From positions 1 to 49,131 of the forward strand of contig JAJEBE010000062.1 of NCBI GenBank assembly GCA_022822545.1: 49,131 nucleotides of DNA, read 5' to 3'. A program made the translations under genes and the position numbers. Below are positions 7,574-15,172 of the stretch, in pieces (the stretch's first letter is position 1; every line of letters begins with the position of its first letter). The stretch comes from Anaerolineae bacterium. GTDB lineage: Bacteria; Chloroflexota; Anaerolineae; Aggregatilineales; Phototrophicaceae. The notes under the pieces are model-generated. The model ran no database searches. It had not been told where the DNA came from and saw nothing but the letters and a program-made list of their open reading frames with translations.

Positions 7574-8767
7574 ATGAAGCGGAAGTTCATCAGTGCAATA
7601 TGTCTCGCGGCAGTTTTACTTGTGAGTGTGATCGTCCCGGCGACGGCGCTCGCCGACGGGCATATTCCGACCGTAGCCATTCTGAGCTACCGGAATACCC
7701 AAGGCGTCAGCAGCCGTCTCATTCACGCGGTCTACGATGTCCTGCATTACCACGGTTACTTGAGCAGTGAAGAAGCCGCGTCCATCGTCGCCAATGAAGA
7801 CTTCGCCGGCGAGAACATCAATATTATTTGGCGGGATGCCGGCGGCGATATTTCCAATGTCCCCATCATGACGGAATACGCGCTGGACAAAGGCGCTACC
7901 GTCATGGTGACTACGACGACCAACGTGACGCTCAACGCCATCCACGCCGCCGAAGAAAGCGGCATAGAGCCGACGCCGCTGGTGATCTTCTCCCTGGTCG
8001 GGGCGCCTTACAGTTCCGGAGTGGCAGACGCGCCCTGCGTCAAACCGGAACACGTCGTTGGCAGCCACGCCCTAAGCTCCTACGAGGACGTGATGGCGCT
8101 TTTGCCGATGCAAAACCCCGAGATTGACTTTATCGGCAGCTTCATGAATCCAGGGAATTCCGGTCATGTTTACGCCACTGAGCAGATCAAGCAATACGCC
8201 GAGCCGCTTGGCATCACCGTCGAAGAGGCGCCCTGGCTGGATGCCGCCGACGGCTTGGTTAATGCTGAAAGGCTGATTGACAGCGACGTCGATATGTTTG
8301 TGTCGCTGGGCCATCCGCAGTCGCTGCCGGCCATCATCGAGGCCTCCAACGAAGCGGGCATACCGATCCTGGCGACGGCGATGTCCTATGTGCATCGCGG
8401 CGTTCACATCGCGGCCGGATTCTACTCCTACTACAACGAAGGCGCAGTCGTAGGCCACATGCTGACCGCCGCTCTCGATGGCGAGTTGGACGCAGGGCAA
8501 GTCGGCATCCATGCCGCGCCCAAGCTGGCAGTCGCTTTGAACCTGGATTCGATCAAGGCAGGCGGCATCAAAATCTCTGACGCCCTGATGGAACGAGCCG
8601 ACTTCGTCGTTGAAAACGGCGAAAGCACGGAAGAATTCATCAAGCCAGAGTATCCGGATGTCGATATGGAAGAACGCCGTGCCGAGCGCGGGGCTTTCCT
8701 GGATTCCTTGCACTGCACGGATGAGATGATCGCGGAGCAACGCGCCGAGCTCGAGGCCGACGAGTAG
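7574..8767 (+). CDS. ABC transporter substrate-binding protein (ABC_sub_bind/TrpX-like), orphan
   Basis: The ATG at 7574 with AAGGAG nine nt upstream is preferred over the in-frame TTG at 7565. A signal peptide of ~28 residues ends in ATALADG. The mature protein begins PTVAILSYRNTQG and has the periplasmic-binding-protein layout, with a second-lobe segment IDFIGSFMNPGNSGHVYATEQIKQ near residue 195 and VDMFVSLGHPQSLPAIIEASNEAGIPILAT near residue 237. These fit the ABC_sub_bind (TrpX) group, which binds small organic solutes. The C-terminal ~50 residues are unusually acidic. No permease or ATPase gene is adjacent, so its partner lies elsewhere. The ligand is unknown. Confidence 0.8.
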   Translation: MKRKFISAICLAAVLLVSVIVPATALADGHIPTVAILSYRNTQGVSSRLIHAVYDVLHYHGYLSSEEAASIVANEDFAGENINIIWRDAGGDISNVPIMTEYALDKGATVMVTTTTNVTLNAIHAAEESGIEPTPLVIFSLVGAPYSSGVADAPCVKPEHVVGSHALSSYEDVMALLPMQNPEIDFIGSFMNPGNSGHVYATEQIKQYAEPLGITVEEAPWLDAADGLVNAERLIDSDVDMFVSLGHPQSLPAIIEASNEAGIPILATAMSYVHRGVHIAAGFYSYYNEGAVVGHMLTAALDGELDAGQVGIHAAPKLAVALNLDSIKAGGIKISDALMERADFVVENGESTEEFIKPEYPDVDMEERRAERGAFLDSLHCTDEMIAEQRAELEADE

Positions 8768-8785
8768 CAGTCCTTGCAGCAAATT

Positions 8786-8828
8786 TTCGCGGCGCGGGCG
8801 CATCAGAACCCTTGGCCTGCGCCGCGAA
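8786..8828 (+). terminator. Strong hairpin after the substrate-binding protein gene
   Basis: Left arm TTCGCGGCGCGGG (8786-8798) and right arm CCTGCGCCGCGAA (8816-8828) pair over 13 positions with one mismatch and a 17-nt loop, starting 19 nt after the stop codon. There is no clear U-tract, so it may be a 3' stabilising hairpin or a Rho-independent terminator of reduced strength. Confidence 0.5.
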
Positions 8829-9139
8829 TCGATTCCTCTTCGATTAATACCGCCGAGCCGGCAGCAAATCACCTCCACCGACTATGACAATTGCATCAAT
8901 TGCCTGAATTCGGGTGCAATAGTCCGATACCGGCCGGCAGAATTCGCGGCGCAAAATGGCGCTGCGCTCGCCCGGCAAGATGTATTAATACCATGACGAA
9001 ACAGTATCAATATCGGTTCGCGGACCTGCGTTCGCGCGCTGTCAGTCGCCTCATCCTGTAGCTATTTCCCAAGCCAAAATCACGTCCATTGCGACTTGTG
9101 CAACATCAACAGACTTAGATTAAGCAGATGGAATTTCCT
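8829..9139. other. Non-coding stretch without recognised feature
   Basis: This ~310 bp lies between the hairpin at 8786-8828 and the promoter at 9140. Base composition drops compared with the flanking genes. No open frame of convincing composition, hairpin or known repeat was seen. Confidence 0.5.
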
Positions 9140-9168
9140 TTGACATCAGCTTAACCCTCGCTTAGAAT
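9140..9168 (+). promoter_or_regulatory. Consensus sigma-70 promoter upstream of leader and SWIM gene
   Basis: TTGACA (9140-9145) and TAGAAT (9163-9168) are separated by exactly 17 nt. This is one of the two best full-consensus promoters in the window. Transcription should begin near 9175, about 140 nt before the SWIM gene and just before a leader ORF and terminator. Confidence 0.7.
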
Positions 9169-9196
9169 GAAGGCGACATCAATCCGGACGACGAAG

Positions 9197-9247
9197 ATGC
9201 CGCATAAGCAAGTTTTATATGGATTGACCCCAAGACGCGCGCTGTGA
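9197..9247 (+). CDS. Possible 16-residue leader peptide
   Basis: The ATG at 9197 opens MPHKQVLYGLTPRRAL, and the TGA at 9245-9247 lies inside the left arm of the terminator hairpin. It sits between a strong promoter and that terminator, the layout of transcription attenuators. No strong ribosome site is seen (only GACGAAG) and there is no run of one amino acid, so coding is uncertain. Confidence 0.3.
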   Translation: MPHKQVLYGLTPRRAL

Positions 9248-9278
9248 CCGCCTAAGCCACAGTCCGCGTTTTTTGTTT
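9235..9278 (+). terminator. Intrinsic terminator/attenuator in the SWIM gene leader
   Basis: Stem 9235-9246 pairs with 9258-9269 (CTGTG/CACAG and CGCG/CGCG separated by a C-C mismatch and a G-U pair), with an 11-nt loop, followed by six T then GTTT. It lies 35-80 nt before the SWIM start codon and downstream of a consensus promoter. It would therefore either end a ~100-nt small RNA or attenuate the SWIM gene. Confidence 0.6.
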
Positions 9279-9313
9279 CTCATGGCCGGGATTCGATTGC
9301 GGAAAGGATCGAG

Positions 9314-9811
9314 ATGGACGCCAGTATGATCAACAAAATTCAGAAAGCCAGCGATTACGCCAGCCAGCCGGAACGCGCCACCTTTAACAAGCTCGCGGTG
9401 GAATTTCACGGCGCCAACAGCAACCACGCGGTCTGCCTGGATCGCGATGGCTGGTCTTGCAGTTGCGCCGGCTTCCGGGCTTATGAAATCTGCCCGCATA
9501 TTATGGCTTTGGAGATCCTGTTCAAGCCGCTGCTCAAGCGCCGCCCGGTGCCCTACGCGCCCGGGCAGAATATCGTCAGCGATGTGGAAAAGGCGAACCG
9601 CTATTCGCAGGAGACCGACCGCATCCGCATCAACAGTTTTGACTGCCACTTTGAAGGCTATAACAAGAATCATCAAGTGACTTACGATGACGGCGTCTGG
9701 ACCAGCACCGCCTCGTTCTTCGCCCAGCGCGGCGTGTGCAGCCATACGATGGCGCTGGAGAAAATCCTCAAGGGTTTCGTCCAGCCGGTGCGGGCACAGC
9801 CGGTGGCTTGA
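9314..9811 (+). CDS. SWIM zinc-finger protein with a second, degenerate SWIM half
   Basis: The start ATG follows GGAAAGGA by 5 nt. The 165-residue product consists of two similar halves. Residues ~48-66 (WSCSCAGFRAYEICPHIMAL) form a full CxCx(n)CxH SWIM zinc site. Residues ~123-142 (WTSTASFFAQRGVCSHTMAL) keep the CxH and flanking residues, but the first CxC is Thr-Ser-Thr. SWIM domains bind zinc and act in DNA or protein binding. The protein has no attached helicase domain, in contrast to many SWIM proteins. It is preceded by a promoter, leader ORF and terminator, which suggests transcript-level control. Confidence 0.82.
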   Translation: MDASMINKIQKASDYASQPERATFNKLAVEFHGANSNHAVCLDRDGWSCSCAGFRAYEICPHIMALEILFKPLLKRRPVPYAPGQNIVSDVEKANRYSQETDRIRINSFDCHFEGYNKNHQVTYDDGVWTSTASFFAQRGVCSHTMALEKILKGFVQPVRAQPVA

Positions 9812-9837
9812 GTCGAAAGCATTCGTTTGATTGTTAT

Positions 9838-9880
9838 AGCCCGCAATAGAATTTGACTCACACTATCAATGCTGCGGGCT
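9838..9880. terminator. Bidirectional hairpin between convergent SWIM and endonuclease genes
   Basis: AGCCCGCA (9838-9845) and TGCGGGCT (9873-9880) form a perfect 8-bp stem around a 27-nt loop. The right arm lies within the last codons of the endonuclease gene. TTTCC follows on the plus side. It probably separates the two convergent transcripts. Confidence 0.4.
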
Positions 9881-10990
9881 TTCCACCGCTTGTCTCAAAC
9901 TTAAGAATAATTCCTTAAGCGGTTGGCGAACCCCGCTCTCTGGTTCTGAAAGCACTAGATTCTGATAATTGCTAAGAAACTCGAGTCTTACCTGATAAAA
10001 CAGGTGCAAGAAATAACGGGCAAAGGCGACGCAGTCTAGCGCAGCAAATTCTGTTCCTAGACGGCGCTCGTTTAGATCGTTGATTTGCTCTTTAACGTCC
10101 TCACTAATTGGATAGGTAGTAACGAACAAGTATTGCTGGGTATTCTGCGTCCCCTTCACTACCTTGTTCAAGGCTTGACTCACGTCACCTCGTGTAAGCT
10201 GGCGTGACTTCATTTCATACACCGTGATAATCTGCTCGCTGTCTTTCAGCGCAACCTCCATATCACCAAGCGACCGCGTTTGAGAATCTGCTGCAGTGTG
10301 CGGCTGCAATGGCACAATGTGTTCATTCAGTTGAGATTCGATGGTTCGATATATGACGTGAAAAACCAGAACCGGTAGGCGACTAGAATTGGGCTGATCC
10401 AAATGCCGTTCTACAACGCTCACTATATCGTTTACGGTGAGTTGAGAGGGATCAGACTGTTTCAGATTTGCTAGTAGTGACTCCATTCTTGTCTTCTGCT
10501 CGTTGCGCTTAATGATCAGAATGCGCACTATTTCACAGAGCAGATCTTGGGGAGAAATCCTCTTTCTCGCAACATCGTCGAGCAACGACAATACGTATTC
10601 GTAAAGTTCACGTGGTCGTCCCATTAACGTCACATTCTTTGAGAGCATAACCTCATGATTTCTAAATGCTGGTGTGAGAAAAGCTGTAGTGACATTGCAG
10701 GGCAATTCGTGCTCTTCGACGAAAGATGTGATGTACCGCTCATCATAATGCCGCCCAGAGTAACAGTCGTCTCCGCCGATTTCTTTATAGGGCATGCGGA
10801 TATCTAAGTTAGGCTGATGAAGCTTGGCCAAAAGACAGGCCATAAGAAATCTGACACCTGCTCGATTTTGCAGATTGCGACATATGTAATCTATCTGTTC
10901 GCGTCTTGCAACGTCATCGACATGACTTTTGTCTAAATCACGAATCACTTTCTCAAGTGTTTCTTCAAGGATTTCGTTTGGTGTTGCCAT
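9866..10990 (-). CDS. Type II restriction endonuclease, SacI-family-like
   Basis: The 374-residue product resembles the SacI endonuclease family: EILEETLEKVIRDLDKS at the N-terminus, IDYICRNLQNRAGVRFLMACLLAK near residue 30, then GGDDCYSGRHYDERYI with LPCNVTTAFLTPAFRN near residues 75-112. The C-terminal half has MEVALKDSEQIITVYEMKSRQL (residues ~245-265), a plausible PD-(D/E)xK core with E/K. The start ATG lies 46 nt inside the end of the upstream methyltransferase gene, so the pair forms one restriction-modification operon with the methyltransferase first. The genes are visibly AT-richer than their neighbours, suggesting acquisition by transfer. The target site cannot be inferred. Confidence 0.75.
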   Translation of the reverse strand: MATPNEILEETLEKVIRDLDKSHVDDVARREQIDYICRNLQNRAGVRFLMACLLAKLHQPNLDIRMPYKEIGGDDCYSGRHYDERYITSFVEEHELPCNVTTAFLTPAFRNHEVMLSKNVTLMGRPRELYEYVLSLLDDVARKRISPQDLLCEIVRILIIKRNEQKTRMESLLANLKQSDPSQLTVNDIVSVVERHLDQPNSSRLPVLVFHVIYRTIESQLNEHIVPLQPHTAADSQTRSLGDMEVALKDSEQIITVYEMKSRQLTRGDVSQALNKVVKGTQNTQQYLFVTTYPISEDVKEQINDLNERRLGTEFAALDCVAFARYFLHLFYQVRLEFLSNYQNLVLSEPESGVRQPLKELFLSLRQAVESPQH

Positions 10991-11811
10991 TCATCCACTC
11001 TTCTCGGATCGTAGTTTGTCCAAAGCGTTTCTTGTCGCGGCTGCTTTATGGAATTGATTTTCTTCACTGGCGCATTCGTCACATACCAGTCAAAATACAA
11101 TTCATCCATCAAATCACATTCATATCCCGACAACGCGACTTTCCCATCGACACTTCGCAATACATTTGCAAGCTCAATATGTTCTTTATCCGACATCTCA
11201 AATTTGTAGGCATTGGTATCGCCTCTCGAAGCATGAACATAAGGCGGGTCGCAGTAGAATAGCGTTTCTTCACTGTCGTAACGTCTTATGACTTCAATTG
11301 CGCTGCCATGTTCAATTTGTACACGCAAAAGCCTTTGCGCTACCTCGCTCAACCCTTCCACACTTCCCAACCATCGCGAAACAGCTCCCGCCATACCGGC
11401 TCGGCTAGTCAATTTGCAATGCGCCCAGCGGCCCGTACTTGCACTCTGAGCCAGTCCCGTCCTTACTTGCCGAGCTTTGATAAAGAATTGTCTTGCGCGT
11501 TCTAAATCGGATAATTCATCGTTTCGCGAATAAATGGCGACCTCAAATTCTTCCCGTGAAAATGGTGTCAAACCAATCGATTCAATCAGTTCATCTTTCT
11601 GCTCGCGAAGCACCCTAAAGAAGTTAACTAGTTCACCGTCCAAGTCATTATAGGTTTCCACTGGAGCAGGCTGTCGGTTGATAAGCACCGCCGCAGAGCC
11701 GCCAAAGGGTTCGCAAAAATGCCGGCACTCAGGCAAGAGCGGCAGGAGCCAATCCAAATGACTGTACTTGCCACCATACCAACCAAATGCAATCTTTTTC
11801 TTTTTCCGCAT
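10945..11811 (-). CDS. D12-class N6-adenine DNA methyltransferase
   Basis: This 288-residue protein has the Dam/DpnM (D12) layout. The SAM-binding motif is FGWYGGKYSHLDWLLPLLP with FCEPFGGSAAV at residues ~9-42, the NDLDGELVNFFRVLR segment follows, and the catalytic motif IV CDPPY (DPPY) lies near residue 192. It methylates adenine N6 in a short target, protecting it from the endonuclease encoded immediately downstream. The C-terminus is Lys/Arg-rich. Base composition is lower in GC than the flanking genes. An extended -10 lies 31 nt upstream. Confidence 0.9.
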   Translation of the reverse strand: MRKKKKIAFGWYGGKYSHLDWLLPLLPECRHFCEPFGGSAAVLINRQPAPVETYNDLDGELVNFFRVLREQKDELIESIGLTPFSREEFEVAIYSRNDELSDLERARQFFIKARQVRTGLAQSASTGRWAHCKLTSRAGMAGAVSRWLGSVEGLSEVAQRLLRVQIEHGSAIEVIRRYDSEETLFYCDPPYVHASRGDTNAYKFEMSDKEHIELANVLRSVDGKVALSGYECDLMDELYFDWYVTNAPVKKINSIKQPRQETLWTNYDPRRVDEWQHQTKSLKKHLRK

Positions 11812-11841
11812 TGGATACCTTCGGCGTAGGAAGTTTGGTCT

Positions 11842-11850
11842 ATTGTAGCA
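11842..11850 (-). promoter_or_regulatory. Extended -10 (TGcTACAAT) for the D12 methyltransferase-endonuclease operon
   Basis: On the minus strand TG-c-TACAAT ends 30 nt before the methyltransferase ATG. It has the same form as other promoters in this window. Confidence 0.5.
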
Positions 11851-11879
11851 CAGTCCAAGTCTTCACGTCCGGCCAGTGC

Positions 11880-13787
11880 TCAGCCGGCCACGCCCACCGG
11901 CGCGATGCCGTCTTCTTCCGCGTCCGCTTTCACATCAAGGCGCGGATCGCCCGGCGCCACCTCAAACACCGCCTGCCAGGGCAAGTAATGCGTGAATAGC
12001 TGATCCCGCCTCACCAAGCTTCCCGCTGTATCATAGACGTTCCGATACACCAATACGTCAGCGCCATCGGCCGAGTAATCGATCTGACGGATTTGCCCCG
12101 GCGCCAGGTCGTCCGCCTCGATGTATTCCTCCGGCGGCGCGCTGATGATGTCGCGGATGATCGGCGCTTCCACCACCGTGCGCCAATGCGGACTGCTGTA
12201 GACGCGGAATTGAAGCGCGTCTTGCGCGCCCAGAAAGCTGCTTTCGATCAGCAAGTGATGCGGCGTATTATTCTGGAAGCGCAGGTCGACGTCCGGCTGC
12301 CAGATCGCCGCATCCAGGCCCGGGCCGGCGCCGGCATATTCGTAGTAGCCGACGCGATAACCGTGGCTGTTGCGCTCGGTGATGGCGTAGCCTCCGCTGA
12401 AGGCGGCGCGAAACATCGTCGTGCTCACCTGGCAGATGCCGCCGCCGATGCCGGTCACGGTTGCGCCGCCGAGGATCACGCTGCCCTCGAGGTAACCGGC
12501 TTCCGGACTGATGTCGCCAAGGTGCTGATTGAAGGAAAACTCCTCGCCCGGCGCGATGATGATGCCGTGCAGCTTGCCCGCGCCAAGGGCGATATTCGAG
12601 CGCCGGTTCTGCCAGGAGCCCCAGTAATAAGTCGTCGCCTCGGCCACCAATTCGGTGATGCCCAACTCGGCGGCGCTGATGCCGGCCGGATAGCGCGGCT
12701 GCAAGGTCTCGAAATACATCACCACGCGCCGATTGACCGGGTCGAAGACCGCCGCTTCCAGCCGGCGAATCGTCTCGGCGACATCCAGCCGGCGTCCCTC
12801 GGTTGCCGGTGAAATCGGATTGAGTTGCCCAGTTGCGGGATCAAAGTCGAAGCGGCCTTCGGCTGACGGCTTGGACAGATTCGGCGACAGCGTCGCCAAA
12901 TAGCTGGCGAAAGCGCTCAAGTCGACGCTGACCTCGTAGCGCCGCTTATCGCCCGCGCCGCTCAGCGTCACGCTCAAGCCGGCCAGGATCTGCTCCCGCG
13001 TGAGGATCCAGGGCGCCAGCAGGTCGCCATTCGGCAAGCTGCCGATCAATTGCAGCGGCGATGACAGCGCTGTTGTCACCTGGGCCGCCGCTTCCATCAC
13101 GTTCCACGAGCGCGGCGGGCTCTCGTGAACGACCAGCGCGATCTCCGTTTCGCCCGTCCGCGCCAGCACCAGCGCGGAAAGGGAGTCCATAGTCGCTTCA
13201 AGATCGAGTTCGCGCCCGCTGAGGCCCGGGCCGACCGACGCATTGATCCCGTCCAGGATCAGCGAGGCATCCTGACGCTCGCGCTTGATCTCGCCCGCCA
13301 ATTCCCGCAAGTAGCCCAGCGCTTTGGATTCGTCGAATACAAATGTCAAAGGCAACGCGGCGCCGCTCAACCAGGCCTCCGCTTGTTGACGCAAGCTGCC
13401 GCGGGCATCGTCAGAATGCCCAATCGCATAGGCGCGCTCCACCAGCGCTTCCGCCGGGAGGCTCAGCCCCAGTTCAGCGGCGGTCGCCGTCCAACTGCGG
13501 TCGCCATCGCGGAAGGTATAGACGACCGTCTCAAGCGCTCCATACTGCTTCGCGAGCGCGTCGGCAGCTTGCGGCTGCGTCAGCCCGCCGATGTCGACTT
13601 CGCCGATGCTCACGCCGGGCACGATGCGGTCGCTTAAGGTCATTTGCAGGCCGAACAAGGCCAGCGCCAGCGCCAAGGAGAGCAGCGCCATGCCGACAAA
13701 GCTCAATATCGCCAGGCGCATCAGACGCACCAAGAGCGGCGCGCCAGGCTGCGGCGGCGGATGTCGCAATTGCGGAAAAGCCATCAA
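11880..13787 (-). CDS. VanW family protein with peptidoglycan-binding-like repeats, membrane-anchored
   Basis: The 635-residue product has one N-terminal transmembrane segment (residues ~20-48), then two repeats of the kind found before VanW domains (VSIGEVDIGGLTQPQAADAL and a later LDGINASVGPGLSG unit). The VanW core follows near residues 390-520, with SNIALGAGKLHGIIIAPGEEFSFN, GYLEGSVILGG and GIGGGICQVSTTMFRAAF. The tail is acidic and extracytoplasmic. VanW proteins are linked to cell-wall and glycopeptide-resistance contexts, but their reaction is unsettled. The gene starts 21 nt after the stop of the sucrase/ferredoxin-like gene, so the two are probably one transcript. Confidence 0.9.
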   Translation of the reverse strand: MMAFPQLRHPPPQPGAPLLVRLMRLAILSFVGMALLSLALALALFGLQMTLSDRIVPGVSIGEVDIGGLTQPQAADALAKQYGALETVVYTFRDGDRSWTATAAELGLSLPAEALVERAYAIGHSDDARGSLRQQAEAWLSGAALPLTFVFDESKALGYLRELAGEIKRERQDASLILDGINASVGPGLSGRELDLEATMDSLSALVLARTGETEIALVVHESPPRSWNVMEAAAQVTTALSSPLQLIGSLPNGDLLAPWILTREQILAGLSVTLSGAGDKRRYEVSVDLSAFASYLATLSPNLSKPSAEGRFDFDPATGQLNPISPATEGRRLDVAETIRRLEAAVFDPVNRRVVMYFETLQPRYPAGISAAELGITELVAEATTYYWGSWQNRRSNIALGAGKLHGIIIAPGEEFSFNQHLGDISPEAGYLEGSVILGGATVTGIGGGICQVSTTMFRAAFSGGYAITERNSHGYRVGYYEYAGAGPGLDAAIWQPDVDLRFQNNTPHHLLIESSFLGAQDALQFRVYSSPHWRTVVEAPIIRDIISAPPEEYIEADDLAPGQIRQIDYSADGADVLVYRNVYDTAGSLVRRDQLFTHYLPWQAVFEVAPGDPRLDVKADAEEDGIAPVGVAG

Positions 13788-13808
13788 CTCGCTCGCTGGT
13801 TCAAGCCG

Positions 13809-14762
13809 CTAAATTTTTCCGCAGGAGGGCGCGGACAGCAGCGACACATCGTGCTGCAGCATGGGCTTGGGCGCATCGCCGCAGGAGGTCTGCCGCGGCG
13901 CTGACATTTTTATACTCACCTCGGCGGGATGCGCGCGACCGGCAGCGTCTAGGTAGCGCACAGTCCAGACATCGCCGCCGGTTTGGTCAACCGCGTCCAG
14001 GCGCAAATCGTCGATGCGATAGGATCGTATTCGCTCGCGAATGACCGCCTCCGCCGCGCAAGCCGCTTTATGCGCCGCCTCATCAAGCTGATGCCCGGCA
14101 TAAGCGCCGCGACCGCGATACTTGTGCGTCAGCATAAAGCCAGCCCGCTGATTGGTCACGATCGCCTCGGCGTCGGCCGGATCAATGTGGCCGTAGACGA
14201 TGCCATGCGGGAAGGCGATCATGGTCGCCGCCAGGCGATGCCCGCCGATATGCGTCGTCTTCCAGACCCGCTCCTGCCCAGCCTGCGCCAGCAATTCGTG
14301 ATAGACCGGCGTGCCCAGCGCGGCGCAGCAGGGGTCATGCCGCCCGTTGGTGCAGACGGTGTACAACTCGCCTATCTCGGTCATCTCGCGCCCGTTGATC
14401 TTCGGCGTCATGCTCGCTGCGAGGCTAGCAATGTCCAACCCCAGCAATTCATCGTAGTCGGCGAGTTCGGCGTGATAGATGCGCGGCGTATCTTGATTTG
14501 TCAACGCCACGTAGAAGTTCTTCTCTTGGGACTGCGGACGGCGGATGAAGAGCACTTTTCCTCGCGGGGCGCTCTGCAAATGCCGCAGATGAGGCGCGAA
14601 GCTGCCCGATGTCGCCGCCGCCTTCACTGCCCCGTCGCCCCAGCCGCCATATTCCGGCAGGCTGCTTTCGATCAGAAAAAAGGTGTCGGCTGGCTTGACG
14701 GTCCCTGCCAGCGTCTCTTTCACCGCGCGCGATTCTTCGGCGCAGGTCATGGTCGTTTGCAT
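13809..14762 (-). CDS. Sucrase/ferredoxin-like family protein
   Basis: The 317-residue product carries the hallmarks of this thioredoxin-like [2Fe-2S] family: a Cys near the N-terminus (MTCAEESRAV), CTNGRHDPCCAALG near residue 136, and the THIGGHRLAATMIAFPHGI motif near residue 171. Family members are thought to bind a 2Fe-2S cluster; the substrate is not established. The C-terminal ~80 residues have no recognised motif. It is the first gene of a probable operon with the VanW gene and is divergent from the controller-protein operon. Confidence 0.85.
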   Translation of the reverse strand: MQTTMTCAEESRAVKETLAGTVKPADTFFLIESSLPEYGGWGDGAVKAAATSGSFAPHLRHLQSAPRGKVLFIRRPQSQEKNFYVALTNQDTPRIYHAELADYDELLGLDIASLAASMTPKINGREMTEIGELYTVCTNGRHDPCCAALGTPVYHELLAQAGQERVWKTTHIGGHRLAATMIAFPHGIVYGHIDPADAEAIVTNQRAGFMLTHKYRGRGAYAGHQLDEAAHKAACAAEAVIRERIRSYRIDDLRLDAVDQTGGDVWTVRYLDAAGRAHPAEVSIKMSAPRQTSCGDAPKPMLQHDVSLLSAPSCGKI

Positions 14763-14799
14763 GGATTCGCCCTCGTTCGTTTGCCCGTAATCTCGCTCA

Positions 14800-14808
14800 A
14801 GTCTACCA
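14800..14808 (-). promoter_or_regulatory. Extended -10 (TGgTAGACT) for the sucrase/ferredoxin-like gene
   Basis: On the minus strand TG-g-TAGACT ends 37 nt before the ATG at 14762. Confidence 0.4.
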
Positions 14809-14884
14809 TGTTCAGCGGAGGTTTGGGAAACAGCCCATTACCCACATCGTTACCACCCCGTGTACATATCGACAAGAATTGTGT

Positions 14885-14910
14885 GACTCATAGTCCGTAG
14901 ACTTATCTAC
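14885..14910 (+). promoter_or_regulatory. C-box operator pair upstream of the controller gene
   Basis: GACTcatAGTC (14885-14895) is followed, with centres 15 bp apart, by GACTtatCTAC (14900-14910). The GACT...AGTC halves and spacing are those of C-protein operators such as those of C.Esp1396I and C.AhdI, where two C dimers bind cooperatively. The second site is weaker, as in the known systems, in which it mediates repression at high C levels. The C gene begins 22 nt downstream. A possible promoter is TTGTGT (14879-14884) with TTATCT (14903-14908). Confidence 0.8.
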
Positions 14911-14932
14911 CATCAACCGCTAATTTTCAGTC

Positions 14933-15172
14933 ATGAATGATTCAAATACGATGCTTGCTTTGTTCGGACGTCGGATTCGCCATTTGCGTGTTGCAATGGG
15001 ATTTTCCCAAGAGCAACTAGCAGCAAAGTGCGGTTTGGACAGAACGTATATCAGTAGCATTGAACGAGGACAGAGAAACGTTGCCTTGAAAAACATTGCG
15101 ACTCTTGCACAAGCACTCGATGTTTCATTGTCGGAACTGTTCGAAGATTTGGTTGCTGATGACAAGTCCTAA
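14933..15172 (+). CDS. Restriction-modification controller (C) protein, XRE-type HTH
   Basis: This 79-residue protein is almost entirely a lambda-repressor-type HTH: residues ~15-65 read RHLRVAMGFSQEQLAAKCGL and RTYISSIERGQRN. The length and the RTYIS-IERG recognition helix are typical of C proteins of type II restriction-modification systems. It overlaps the endonuclease gene (15159) by 14 nt, and a C-box pair lies just upstream. It probably activates its own C-R operon and represses the methyltransferase gene through a second operator at 16761-16771. Confidence 0.9.
   Translation: MNDSNTMLALFGRRIRHLRVAMGFSQEQLAAKCGLDRTYISSIERGQRNVALKNIATLAQALDVSLSELFEDLVADDKS

Noticed and set aside
9175..9275. 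Possible SRP (4.5S-type) RNA between promoter and terminator
   Set aside because: The size is right, but the conserved domain IV motifs (GGAA tetraloop and symmetric and asymmetric loops) were not found.
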